The notes under the pieces: generated by a model
Database searches by the model: none
The model's input: only the letters and a program-made list of their open reading frames with translations
What the model was told of the DNA's origin: nothing
Origin: Brevipalpus yothersi
Lineage: Eukaryota; Arthropoda; Arachnida; Trombidiformes; Tenuipalpidae
Assembly: GCA_003956705.1 (NCBI GenBank)
Contig: QZCP01000112.1
Location: 383,416-447,415, forward strand
Length of the DNA: 64,000 nucleotides
Reading direction: 5' to 3'
Translations under genes and position numbers: made by a program
Part shown: in pieces, positions 46,678-61,700 of the stretch
How positions within the stretch are numbered: position 1 is the first letter of the stretch
Layout: each line of letters begins with the position of its first letter

Positions 46678-49600
46678 TTAAAATGATTCAATACCTACCA
46701 TACCAGTTCCTAATTGATTAAGTAATGTGGAAGACGAGCTCGGAGATTGGTTTAAGATGGTGGCAACGGAATAACGGCGACTACCACTGGTCCGGCCGGT
46801 GGGAGTAGTTCGTCCAGGGAGGGGAAAATCTAGTTTGAAACCCGAATTGGTTGTAATCTGATTAATTTGGAGAGAGCAAAGAGAAAAGACGTTAGAGCAT
46901 CTGGTTGGTAATCACGAATAGCTGTATTTACTTTTGGTCCTGGTCGTGGATTGAAAAAGTTGGCATAAGACATTCCCTTCACCTCATTCGGATTCACACT
47001 GGAATGTCTTCTTCTTGGTAGATTAGAGATGCTTCCGGCTTTCGATAAGGAGCCTGAGCCGTAGGAAGGAGTGATATTGCCTATCAAGATTCTTGGAGGT
47101 TCAATTGCATTATCTGAGTGGCGTCGATAAGGCAAATTACTTTGAACTCGCAGTAAATTCAGATCAGGTGAAGAAGCATTCGAGTTCACACTTGTCTTGA
47201 GGACATCATCAACCGAGATCGATTGTCTTCTTGTGGCAAACTTCAAGCTTGGTGGACGATGAGGATATCCGGTTGGCTGGTCCAAGTTATGCTGGAGGGG
47301 ATATCTTTTGGGAAATGGTAGAATGATATGAATGATACAAATATGGTAATAATTTTTCACCGACATCAAATTCTAAGCCTTTCTCCAAACTTTTGATATA
47401 ACCACTTTTCTTGGATAAAGATTGAGCTTTCGTCAAACTGTCTTTTCAGCTACAAACGTGAATAAAATGACTTCTTCTGAATTTTACACAATCTTATAAG
47501 CTACACTCTCAATCTCATCCGAATTTTCAGAATTCAATTAGTTCATACTCCTATTGCAATCTTTTCAAGAATTTAATTGAATCAAGAATTCTCAGCATAC
47601 TGGAACAAAGAGCTATTCAATCTCTCCCAAGTAAATGGGTAATAGAAAGATATTGACTTGAAAAAAGTTGAGACTAGTAAGATCTAACAAGTGTAGTGGA
47701 TAATTTGGACATGATAGAGCAATGAATTATTCACTTATTCTAGTGAGACTGAAATTCTGATGTAAAAATGGCCAAAAGATTACTCACTTCTCTGTGGAAA
47801 ACGTGCTCATCCGCTCCAGTTTGAGCTTATTCCTTTGACTTCGATTAATTTGATCCAACATTTCTTGTAAGAGATCAGCCAAAGTGTTGAACTGTGTTGA
47901 ACAAATTGAGGAATGGTTAGATTGTCAAGTGATTTCAGAGAGGAGCATTAACTCACCTCATCAAGTGTTATGGATGGCAAGACTATAATTGGGATCAAAG
48001 ATGGCATGACTCTGGTCGCTAGTAAGTTTATGCTAAGACCAAATCTTTTATCACTCAACATGTGCTTATAAATTTCTGTGAATAGAAAAATCATTCAATT
48101 CGTTGCTCCAAATTAGGTTCAGACTATCAGACTACCCGAGAGACTCAAAATACTGAAAGGTATGTTGCTATCGTGCAGTGTATTCATGGATGATGATAAT
48201 CATAGATCATAAATTATGAATCTTGAATATTTCATGCGAGATAGAGATTTTCATTGATCAATCTGTTGAGAATTCTAGCATTCACCAAAACTGTCTGATC
48301 TCTGGCTCCACGATCAACTTCAAAGCTTGCTAATTCAGAGGCCAAGTATTATGTAGCTCCTTTCCTAGAGTGGAACATTTATTGCTGACCCTATAATCAG
48401 TGATTAGAGCCATCACGATTGAATAGGGAAAGTACATAGGATGAAGCAATGATTACACAAATCATCAGCTACTGCTTCTTCTGGATGAGGCATCAAATAA
48501 TCATGGAATTCCTAAGCTCCAAGATACTAGAGATGCAGAAGAGAGCAAGATGAGCCCAAAAGAATGGATAGATTATTGTAAGCTCGTTAGAAAAACTAGA
48601 CCATTGTATTGCAAGGGAATAGAAACGGACAGAAAAAATTGCTTCAGGAATAGGGAATAGATGAGAACTCTTTAGAGAAAGGAAGCATCATCTTACTTAG
48701 AACAGGTATCAGAACAGAAACTTCTGTTAGTTTGGCGTCCAAAAGAAGAGGAAGTACATCATCGAGTATCTCATTTTTCTCCAAATTATCAATCACTTTC
48801 TCGATACATGAGAGGATGTTTGTTTGGACCTGTTTGAATAAAAAATTTACTTAATGTGGCTCGAAACTTGATGAATCGGATGAATGAACTTGAGTTGGGA
48901 ATAAAAGATAAGTTTGAAGATAGAGAGAGAAAGCAAAAGAGCTAGATTCATTCGAATAATAGCAGAAATGCTCTTAAACACCCATAATATGAGCTCATAC
49001 TATGTATTGCATTACATTTATCATGAAAAACGCTTCGAAAAATGCTCTCGATTCTACAGACTGTATCACCCGTAGCTATTGTTGATGGAAGGTAATTAAA
49101 GCGTAAATTCATCTCAAACCTTAAAATGTGAGCTCAAATACACACAAATGTACAAAAGAGTACAACAAGAGCTGGCTAAGGGAGTTAGAAAAGAGATATG
49201 TATCTCGAATTGATGGATGTTTCTATTCTTATATTGTATTCCTTCTCTTTTCCCCACCATTTTCTTGTCTCATCATCATCATATTCTCCTTTTTTATTTC
49301 CTTCTGAATTTTCTTTTCCCTATCCATGGACAATGAACAAGCTTTATTGGTATCTCATCCACCTAATGGCTAGAGGAACTGGTGCACTTTTCGACTTATT
49401 CCTCACCAAACAGATGAATCTTACAGTGAAGAAGTAAGCACCATGACTCTACTTTTTAGCTTTTTTTCTCGATTTCATTCTTCGATAACTTGCTTGGAAA
49501 GTCTTCTCTTCTATCATCATCATTCTCATCGATGAATATACCTTCTAGATTATATATTCCTCCACTGCCTAACATATCATCATGGAGACTTTGAGAATCA

Positions 49601-50731
49601 GGCTCACAAAATTTGCTCTGGCATTGCTTTCTGACCCTCCTTCTATGTACGCTAGTTTGCCTCGAAGATTCAAGGAATAAGTTAGACCATTATCTTGTTC
49701 TGAGAATAGAAAACTGAGCAATTTTTTCATGGACTTACCTCAACAGAATCGTTGACTTCCAATACTTGTCTTGCTTTGGGAATCACAACTTGCTTGATTG
49801 TTTCTTCGTTCAAATGTTCGATAACTTGAGAAATTGCCCTCAGGCCAGCACACTGGAGCAAATAGAAAGAGAAACTATGGGTGAAATATAGAAGAAACCA
49901 ATATTTTTGAAATGCCATGATCTCATCCCTGAGGTATATGAGCCGAACTTCATGGCAAATGATCAATATCTTCGACTTTTTGATGAAAAGATGGAAGCGA
50001 TTTGATATTGATCCTAGTGCTCTGTACAAGAGCTTGTTAAACTAGAGAACATATCAGTTTCGAGTCACAGGGTATTAAAGGTGCACCATTAAGTTATGGA
50101 AATTTATTCAAGTGAAATTCCACCATTCATAACTTTCTTCGATGACCATTTAGTTTATACTCCAATAATAAAATCTCATTTTATCAATGTTTTGATTTGG
50201 GAAAAAATTTTTTCAATGACTCAAAAACCATTTGAAGAGAAGAAAAATCGATCGATCCTTTGATTTACCATAGAATGCGATTCTATTCCCTCTCTGCTCA
50301 GAGCCACTTTCCGCATTTCCTTCCTTTAGATTCGACTATAACTAACCCTGTTCCTATTCAAATTTATCAGCTAATTGTTTATCACAAGCTATCAGTACAT
50401 AGCAGTAAAAACATCTCAATATGGACTGAAAAATTTAATAAATTTGTTGCTCTGCATGTCAAACTATTCTGAAGCAGTGTTTTCCCATATTTCAAGCTTT
50501 TCTGTTGAACTTTCAGTCAATTTCAGCATTTTTGTTGATCTTGAAATTATCGCTAATTGAATTCTTTGATAGTTTTGCCTCATGCAAACTTCAATTCCAT
50601 CCTTCATTCTATACTGGAAATTGTTTCTGTTCAACTTAACTGTTAGTAAGAGGATGTAAAAATTATTAGTCTAATTTAGTATTTTTCATACGACTTTCTC
50701 TTGTTTCCAAAATTCAATGCTCTTGAAAGAT

Positions 50732-50808
<77 letters not shown>

Positions 50809-50868
50809 NNNNNNNNNNNNNNNNNNNNNNNNNNNNNNNNNNNNNNNNNNNNNNNNNNNNNNNNNNNN

Positions 50869-50926
<58 letters not shown>

Positions 50927-53900
50927 CGGTGAGAGCACTCAAGTTGTAATATAATTTCATTGACAGAATTCCAAGTGTCATGTGTGTCGCAGTGATCACT
51001 GAAGAGTCTTAAACTTGCTAGATAGAGTTAGCTTTGGTAGGCATGTTGAGATGAATGAAATTCAAGGAATTCAAATTCAAATCCTAGGATTAACTCTTCA
51101 TTGCTTTTCCTTCATTTTTTAGGGAGATTTTGTCAAACAAATGTGTTTTTGAAATGAAATAAGAGAGAAAATGTTTGATCAAATCCATCTAAACTCTGAG
51201 AACTATAGGACAATGAGATACATGTATTTTCCAGCGTTGAAGCTAATTCCTCCTTGTCAGAACCCTCTCCTTCTATGTTTTCTTCGAATCAATTCACTGT
51301 GGGATCTCGGGTTTCATCTTCCTCTGACTTGACCAATTCTTCAAAGAGAGATATATTTCAGAGAAAAAGCTTCAAAATTTCCATCGTATTTATCTAGATA
51401 GTCAAAGGATAGTCAAAGGAAACAACTCGATTCCCCCTTGGAATTTTTTACCCGCGATTCCTTCACTGTTCATCTCGCAACTGGCCTCACATCGTCACTT
51501 CCTTTCTGTGGGTCCTAAACCTGACAAATGTTTCTTTAGCAAAATCAATGTAAGAGATCAATACAACTTTCACAGTTACTGAATCATAAGCTTGACAATA
51601 TATCTCAGTCATTTTGTGGCTCTCAAGCCTTAAATCCTATTTTCAAACTAAGAGGCAGTGAGATTCCAGTGTTTCATTCACTTTGAGCTTGATTCATTCA
51701 TCTTAAAGGAAGGGCTTTAGCTACACAGTCCAAGAAAAAACTTTCTAAACTATAGAATAGGAACTATTCTTAGAAGAAAGAGATCTTCTAGAAAATTGTC
51801 TGCTAATCTTGCTCAAAGGGATTGATTATCATTATGCCTGGATGATTTTATTGTCTCCTGTCTTTGATAAAAATCGATGATTTGTTTCGAACAAACCAGG
51901 AGCTAAATCCATGATTTGAGCTTGAGAAATATTTTTTGGATTTCTCACTAGTGATTCGAACATTTAAATCTCATCTGTTTCCTATTGAGTCAATATTCAC
52001 ATTCCCCGACTTATAGCAGAAAGTATGTTTTACTGAAGGAATTTATCAATCTTATACCGATAGATCAAGCCAAACTTGAAGTTGTGTATGTTGTGTTAAT
52101 TTATTCAGTTGTTGCACTCTCACTGAAAATCTCCCTAACTAATAATGTGGAAGTTTTTTCCTGTAATATTTACATTCATGTACTCGAATTGGAATACTCT
52201 AGAGCTAATTAGGGAATTGTTGATAACTGAATGATGCATTGGACCGTATTGATTGGACCAGGAAAAAGAATCCATGAAACTAGAATAAAATATGCTTGTA
52301 GTGAAACAAAAAAAGGTAAAAGTGTGGTCAACTAAAACTCATACTGCAACAACAGTTTTGTTATGGTTTCCTCATATTTTGGGGAGCATAAAACGTGACC
52401 AACAGTACTTGTAACAATATTTCACAACAAACGACCCAGATAAGAAGAAAATTTTCTCTCTAGAGAAATGAACTGCTACGATTTTCTCTCATACTTTCAG
52501 AAAATTGCACATGAATATGTGCATCACTAAAACGCACCGAGCATCAGCTTATACATATATTTCCACAGAAATCCTATGATTTTAGTGGCTTTTTTTGTCA
52601 CTCTTGCAAGACTTAGGCAATATGATGCACATCAATATCCAATGTTGAAAATCATCATTTTCCATTTACAGTTTGCTGGTCTACAATCTTTGAGAGCTCT
52701 TGAGTTGGTTATTTGCATCATGTTCTCAGCACTTTCAACGGAATCTATCTTAGTTAATCGATTTCAAGTGATGAGAGACATTCACAAGAGGTTTTGTAGC
52801 ATTTGGATTGACAAAAGTTTCTGATGGTCTTTCACACTCTGATCAATGGCGATGAAAAATAGAAGAGAAGGTGTGAATTTGATGATACATCAGAGATGGA
52901 GGGCTTTAAAGAAGATCAAGTCATCTCAAAAGCAGATAACTCTTTTGCAATTCTATATTCTGAACTGGCTCGCCAGTTAAAGACAAAAGTTTGAATCTGT
53001 TGTTTCAGGAGAAACTATTTTTCATTCAAATTACTGGAAACTTATTGGTGACCCCCTCTTGCTTTCGACCAGAATCTGTTTATAGTATGGCCTTAGTTTT
53101 ATAGCCACACAAATGAACTACTCTACTAGAATTTTGACTATAAAATAGAAAGCTCTCATGAGCTCATAGCTGGAATCAACAAGAAAGCTATCAGCGGTAA
53201 AAATTCTCCCAATCAGGTCTAGAGTGAATGATTCCTGAAGCTTTGAATTATTATGGAGCAAATTCTGAAAGGTTTCATGGGAAATTCACCTGCTGGGATC
53301 ACTTGCTGGAGCGATTTTTTCTTCATGAGAATCATAATAAGAAGAAAAGATTGGGTCAGTGAATGTTTTCTGCTTGGTAAAAATAGTTCATCATGGTATT
53401 CAACAGGAACGATTTCTTGTAATAATAGGTTGCTCATCTCTGGAATACCGCAATTTGTCTCGATCAACGTCGAAGATGAGTAAGTGCTCTCTGGCTGCTC
53501 AGTGATTCCATAATTAATCTTCCTCATTGAGGGATGGATAACAATAACTTGGTAAAGTCTCTTGTTCAAAAGAGTGTGAAGAATCTCAGCATACACCTCA
53601 AAGGAGAGAATAGGAAGAAAAAAATTCCTCTGCGATACTAAAAATGCAATGGAGTCGTGTAGATCGATATTCACCAGAAATGGAGCTATCTTCGAGTACC
53701 TACTATTTTGCCTCATACATGCCTGTATATATAGAAGAGAGACAGAGAGAAGGAATATCAAGCTTTGATGAGCTACATCATTCAAGATGATGCGTTCATC
53801 CTCTTGACCATCTCCACCTCAAGCATCCCTCTCCGTACTCTTTCGCCTCATCAAAGTATCACACTTTCTTTTCTTTTTCGTTCTTCTCTCCTCTCGCTCC

Positions 53901-54278
53901 ATTGCCTTTCCAGCGACGCAATTTCCAGCACAAAGTTGAGAGAGAGAGAGAAGCTCAAAACAAACACAATACATGAGCATTCAGAGAGCTTCCAATGACC
54001 AAAATTCCATGGCTTCAACATGATCATCATGAACGTGGGAGACCAGGTTTGCTTGCCTTCGACGATCTGGCCACAATCCATTCATGACACTCATGTATCT
54101 ATTTTTTTCCGTTTTTATGTCTGCTCAATCAATCTTTCACTTTCGCTCAAGATCTTCTGAGGCATCCAGATTATATGATTTCTTTACTTCCTTTTTCTCA
54201 TTTCCTCTCAATCCATTGGACCGTTGAAATGATACTTTAGTTTGCCAAGGAGAAAGAAAAGAAGGGAAGAAGAGAGAA

Positions 54279-54342
<64 letters not shown>

Positions 54343-55624
54343 TAAAAAAGTTGCAATGGGGAGATATAAAAAGGAAAAGAAAAAATGAAGAGAAGGGTTC
54401 GCTGACTAAAACAGAAGTTGAGGCCCTTGGACAAGCGAAGAGAGAATTTGTCCATCAATCTTGGCTAAATTGCCCAATTGGTATACTTCACTCAGCTTCA
54501 TAATCTGATGATACCTGCCATTGTGGACTAGACGAAATCATGTGATGGGATCGCCTTGACGCTTCTTCAGGCCGATTCTTTTATTCCCTTCAACTGCTTC
54601 TCCTATACAAGATATGTAGTTTCTCGGTTTCATACCAAACCTCACAGCTTCATTTTGCTCAATCGTTCATCTGAGGCGAGTTTCGATGACCTTATGATTG
54701 ACGAAAATATTGCTTCTATTTCATTGTGAAGCTTTTCGATGATGTCCGACTCTGACAATGCTTCGAGTTACTGTAGAAGACATGGGTGTTGATGACTTGA
54801 AATTCCTTGTCTTCTTATTCTCAGATTCATTGTCAATTTCTTTCCATCATTCCCGATGCCTCCAAGACCTCTGGATTAAGTGCTCCATCTCTGTTCCTCT
54901 TAACTTCTTGTCATATGGGTCCGTTGACTTCGCAGGCTATATTCAATTCAATTTCCCTTCAATGAATGGAGAGGAAGGGATGAAATTCACAGCTTTACGA
55001 TAAAAGCATGACAAGTCATTTTGTCTATAAGAACAGGGCTAATAAGAATCTGTCGATGGATTGCCTTTCAAATCTATTTCCACAAACAAAATCTTTGGTG
55101 GAAACAAAAAAATATGGAAATCAAATTCTAGAAACCCATCTACTAGAAAACCTGGGTAAGAGTAATAGCCTGGCTCTCGAGCCCCATCAAGCATTCATTC
55201 CAATACAGATCTCAGAATGAGTTTCATGACAATTTTCAGAAGTCTCTTTGAGTGGAAAGAATGGTGTTGCTCCATTAGATCTCAAAGTATCACTATACGA
55301 TAAGTAGTGCGGCCATGGAATGAGGGTCTCAATGGTACATTCTCATCAACGGATAAGGAATCAGAGATTTTATGTGGTCAATCGACATGTTTGATTTCAC
55401 CAACTTTTCCAACATTGCATCTCTCTGATTGCAAACAATGTTTCTAATACATAGCAGCCACCTGATTGATACGATGAATTGCCTCTCGATCTCACCTCAC
55501 CACTCGTGCCTAACGTCTTCCTCTCTCTACCATTGTTTGCACAATGAGTATCAATTGTCCATCTACCATCACAAAATCCCCAATGAATTAGAATCTTTGT
55601 TTGAATCAAGCGTATTTGGATAGT

Positions 55625-55704
<80 letters not shown>

Positions 55705-58700
55705 GCATCAATACTATACATTGGCCTAGACGAAATTCATCCAAGTCAACGAAAAATACTAGGCGAATAAAGAAGTGAGTGCTTTTGCACGAGAACATTC
55801 ATCATACATTATTGGATTTATGAATCACATAAAAAGATTGATATGCTCTTCAAATGAGAATTGCGGAGGTAGATCACAAATCGTTGTGTAAACAAATGCT
55901 CAACATTCATCATGCTACTTGGGATAAGGAAATTCAGTTCTGGTTGATAGATGATTAAAGCTCTTACAATCATGATGTAGAAAAAATGATGGACCAAATC
56001 ATCTCACAATCCAAAAAATATCTTCAGACAATCTCAATGATAGGAATACAGCAGAGAGTAGGCAAATGTTTATTAAAAGACCCAGCGTGGGTGATCTGAG
56101 CTATCCATATTGAGTCCATATCGAAACTTTTTTACAGATACAAACATGTACGAAGGTTTCCAAAGAGAAAGAGAGAGTATGTTAAAATAGAGAGAGTGAG
56201 AGATGCATCTGTTGAGAGACAGATAGCTTGTCGAAATAGAGAGATAAATCTGTGACTCTAGAGAAAAGAATATGGATTTCTGGGAATGAAAGCACTTCGA
56301 AAGTAAGTCTTCTCTCCAAGCACTTGAGTAGCTCTCGGAAATGATTGGACCTCTTCTTCATTCGGAAAATTCATTTTATCATGGACAAACTCCTCTATTA
56401 TTGAAATATTATGGAATCGAGGGTCTTGAGAGTGGGCTCTATCTTCAGAATGCTATTGGATCGAGTGAAACGTCTACAAATTTTCCTGAGAAAAGAAACC
56501 TACTCGGCTCATGCCCTGGAGCAAGAGTGATGTAAGTGAAGAAATTGGAACGATTATTTGTCAGGATTCTGAAGAAGCTTTCAAATTTAGTGGAATAGGA
56601 AGAGATTAGAATGAGCTTCCATGATATGAAAATCTTTTCACTCGCTTGGAATTCATAGTCACGCAAAATTTTTTGCTACAAAAAAGACAAAGTTTGTTTG
56701 AACAGATTGAAGCATGGATCTGTTACTGAAAGTACATCGGCTTTATGAATTGGAATTGGAATCTTTTTCCTTTCTAATCCTCTGTATTATTCCTCAAAGA
56801 ATTTCTTGGTTGTGTATAAATAGAATACTGGCTGTATAACTAACAGAGTGATTATTCTTCTGGTTTGCTCATCCTTGGCTTCACAGTGAATAATTCGAGA
56901 TGAAAAAGTTGACCTCACGCAGCTTCATGCTGATTAGAGAATCAAATATACTAAACAAATATTGATAGCTAGATACCATGAGAAAAAATTGATATGAAAA
57001 CTCATTAAGAGCCTTTTGGGGGCTGCTTGTAGTGATGGTTAAATGAGTCTCTAAATTCTATGTGGCAAAAGTCAACTGAATGTCTAGATTGTTTTCTTTC
57101 AAGGAGAATGTGACATCAATTCACCTGAGACCGGTGGGATTAGTCGATAAAAGTATGAAATGAATTTCTGAGCCCTATTGACTCCATGATGCTGTTTGAA
57201 TCAGGTCATAGTAGATTGATAATGCAATAATGATGTGAAAAGTGGTTTGTTGTCTAATTAACAAAAAAAAACACAAAGTTGCTAATTACTTTGCGTTTTT
57301 TCATAAAATATAGTCATCAAAGCTATGTTTACATCTAAAGATAATTTTTTATTTGCAAATACTAAGATTTGATGAGAAAAGAGTTTCTCATCTCAAATGA
57401 GTTGACAAGAACTTATCTTGCTATTCTCCACGTGCATGTACATTTGTGTTCTCAATATTCCTTCGGGGAGTCAATAACATCATATTTTGATCTTTTGAAG
57501 CTTTAAATGTTCAATTTTCTCAAAAAATTCGCCTGATAGGATCAAAAATGTCCTTGTCTGATATCTTTGCAAGGAACTCATGCCTGTATACATTAATTTT
57601 CCAATCAAACATTGGGACTCGTAATTCTAGCTCTTTCTTCACATATTCTTCCATGAATCTGGTTGGATTTGTATCGACTTGATATGCTGTTGAAAGCGTT
57701 TTCCGACAAAATTTTGCTAACTTGATGTGAGAAGATGAGAAAAATTGGGAATTTCAGCTCTGAATTGCTTGGAGTCATAAATGATTCACAATTGGTGAAG
57801 AAGCAACATGATTCTCTGGAGAGGACCCTAAATACTCTCGATAGCTAGTCAACTAGAACCATCGGATGAGTGCAGCCTGTTCACAACAAACAGGTACTCT
57901 TCAAGTGAACAAAGAATGATTCTAATGATCCATTCTTGTTTCCCACTCTCAGGAGGCAAGAACACATACAGACACACAACTTGTTTCCCAGCAACAAATC
58001 TGTCAAAAGTAGCCACTTATTTGAGGAAAAAAATTCGAAGAATAATCTTCATTCCATTGCCACCTTTTTCTACCTTTCAAAGTGGAAAGCATTCATGGGA
58101 GAGAAGAGCTCTCGCGTGTTTTCTTAGCCTCTCCTGGTAAATAAGGTGATGTGGATAATGTGGAGAATATCGATTTGTTTATTTGATTCTAGTAGCACAA
58201 ATGAGGTGCACTGATGGTGATGAAGGGATGAAAGTGAAAATTGGCATCCACGAGGAGGTGAGAGGTGAACGAGTAAGGGTTAGAAGTGGGCTAAGAGAGA
58301 GAAAGATATTTCCACAGAGCAAACAGATCAAGCGCTATCATCTTTTCGATGCTCTTTTGCCTTGGACCTCAATGACATTAAGTGAACGAAGCATTCCAAA
58401 AAGTGATGAGCTCCCACTCAGGTGCTGTCTCGAGTAATTTCCATTTTCATTCCATTCTGTTTTCCTTTGCTATGAAAAACACCTCATATTCAGACGAAAA
58501 GTTACTAGAGCTCTCTCTCTCTCTCTCTCTTTCTTTATTTTCTTCTTCCTTTATCCGGTAAGATTGCTCAGCAAAGCAGCCAATTGTAAATGACTTTTGT
58601 CATGAATTTCAATGATTCATTCCGTAATTAAATTATGCCTTATAGTAAGTGAAATGTGGCTGCCTTGATGACATAGAAACAATGGTGAATTTCTCTTTTA

Positions 58701-61700
58701 TCCACATTCCTTAGGGAAACTTGAAGAAAATAGCAACAATATTGATCGAACTCTCAAGAGAACTGGACGTTGTATTTTTCTCTCTCCTCTCTTCTCCTCT
58801 CTTGATGCTCTATTTGAGAAGATGAAGAACTTCAAACTCAATTTTTTTGTTCTTGAATTGATATCCTCTCTGAATCGTGCTTCGACAATGTGTTTCTCTC
58901 AAAACAGTAGACTTCTGTTCGTGTTTTTCTTGGAAATTTTTTGTAGCTACTTTTCCTCAGTTTCCCTCTTTTAACTGTTCATAATCGGAAACTGATGAAG
59001 GAACGTTATTTCCTGATATATTCGAATCTTTCTACAGACATTCTGTTGCTGGCAGTTTTCAAAAAATTCTTTCACGATTAATACAACTAAGTCTGTCATT
59101 CCAATTCAAGTCTTTTCACTACGACTAATAAACCCTTACCTCTTCACCTCTTTCTTTGAAATTCAGGAAATCTTGGGGCATAGACAGAGTAGTGAATCAG
59201 TCACTCATTAAGAATGAGAATTGCATAGATCTGATTCAATTTCAACACTTCGATCAATCTCAGAATTAACCAGCTATAAATCCCCACAAAATAGTCATTC
59301 ATCAAGTAACTCTTTAGATAAGCAGTTGATGACCAAACAGTGAAGCCTATGGATTAGCAAACCTCTCATCAGGGTTCTAGGATAAGAAGCACATTAGTTC
59401 GATGACTTCATGAGAATCTACTCTTCTTAAACGAAGAATCTTACTTGAACTGTTCAACTATTTTTGGCCAACCTCTCTGTTTTTCTTGACGAATGTAGTG
59501 AATTGTGTGCATCTCAGCAAGAGCTAGGACCACCTCACCTACTGAGCTTCTCTTTCTCAGATCATTTGGCGCACAGATCGCATGCCTTAGCTAAGAGATG
59601 AAGGAGAAGAGGAGCGCAATTAATCTGAATCAAACACACTCTTTGCTCAGGGAGTAGTAAACAAGGGATTGCCGAGACATCGCATGCTTTTTTTTCCTCT
59701 CCTGCCAGTATTCCCTTTTGCCAGTCAATCATTGAGCTTGCCTACCTTGCGGATGCTGGATGTTGGATGAGCGCCTTCAAGGAAGACCAGAGAAAGGACT
59801 CGCAAGGAGGCGATAAAAAGTGAGATGAAGCGTCACTCGTTTCAGCTTTGACGAAGTCAAGGAAACACTCTCTGAAGCGAAAGAAGCTAATGGGTAGAAA
59901 AAAGAAGCCATCAAATCAATAGAGAATCTTCTTTTCAAGTTTCAAGCCCAACACCCGAGCATCTCATCATTTTTTAGCCAGTTCATGGTTCTACTTATTC
60001 ATGAAACTCTTTGGAATAATGTTTCTCTCCAGATCTGATGCATTGCGTGATTCTTGCTTGTAACAAGGAATAATTATCGACGCTATTGAGGTTTGTTTGA
60101 AGCAGTCAAAAATTAGTGATTTCACCAAGACTATGGTTAGCTGAGCTTCTTTTCATCAATTCTCTTCCTCTCATCTCTCTCTTTTCACGAAATTCTTTGT
60201 TTTCAATTTAGCGCGAGCAACAAAAGAAAATTTGCTCCTCATACTTGTTCATAGTTTGTGAGAAGATTCTGAAACGACGATGATGATGATCATGATAAAA
60301 GACGAATGTTCATAAGCTCCGAGTCGATCTTCCTTAAGTCACTAAAGTATTCAAAATTCAATCTTCGAGGTAATATTCACTACTCAGCTATCGATCACGA
60401 TGCTCAAACAAGAGAGAAAAATGGATACAAAAGCACTATCATGAAGCATGCCCTGAAAGATCTATGAGAGAAATTTTTTCATCTTGTGTGATTCAACACA
60501 TTCTTTTGACAGAATTTTGATTCGGAAACTCAAAATATTATCCAATCAAGAAACATGCTCCCAAACTGCTTGTATTTAGCAGCAATTTTCGCAATGCAAA
60601 GTTTACCAGAGCCTTTATTCAAGACCATCAAGCCTTTGACTTTTCGCTCATATCAATTGATAACTATGAAATGAATCGACTCGTCTATGAAAGTATTTCG
60701 GAGAGAAAATTTAATTAATACGATCACAGGAAGCGGTGTTTACCGTCACATCAAACTTGAACTCAAATAACCTATTCATACAGCTCTCTATAAACGGAAA
60801 TGCACGCTATTTCCGCTTTTCTATCCTTTAGTGTATGGGAAAACCTTCTAGAAAAAAACTAGCTGATAAGGTGAAAGAATGAAGAATATTGCAGAAAAGA
60901 CCAGTTCAGAATTTATTTGGTGTGGGTAAAGCTTATAAAAGGCATGATCTATCAATTGATTGAGGAAATCTTGCGATAGTTGTTCGAAAATGCTCTAGAA
61001 ACAAACTTCACATTGAGAAAGATTGAAGATATTTTTTCCTCAGGTTTACTTGCTTGTCTTAGGAGTTCTGAATGACTGTAGAGAAGAGTTATGAAAAAAA
61101 GAAGTTAACACTACTTAAAGATCTTCAGAGATTCTGAAATGCGGGATCAGAATTTAGGGCATTTGTATAGCGATGAGATCACTGGCAGTTTGGAAAATAT
61201 AGCATTATGTGAATTTTTTTTGAAGAACTGAGATGATATTCACCCACCTATGAGCCTCGAAAAAAGCCAAAGTGTAAGAATTCAAACTTGAAGAAAAGAA
61301 ACGATTTGGTAACATTGAGTTGACTATTGTAGATGAGAAATCGCTCAAAAGAAAGTTCTGAGACGTATGAGAAAACATTTTTTGGCAAAGAATAGCAAAG
61401 ATCTCACTACTGGGAAGTTTTCCATGGAATAAATTCGAACCAGATTCGAATTCAAGCAGTGAATAAATTGTAATGATCCATATACAAGAAGATATTTTGC
61501 AAACATCAAACGAATAGCCTTGAGTTTTCCAGCTATTGGATCTAATCCTTCTCACAAAATCTTCCAGGTACTTTTCTTCTGATGGGAGTATCGTCATTCA
61601 AAAAAATTTGATGTTCTCCTTATGATATGATAAAAAATGCTACATTTTGAACAAAGAAATGTAATCCAAGAAATCTTTAATAAAAGCTCTTCCTGTCAAC

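Noticed and set aside
50676..50999. ORFs of alternating Leu-Ser or Arg-Glu across 50733-50922
   Set aside because: Pure translation of the GA repeat, with an assembly gap in the middle.
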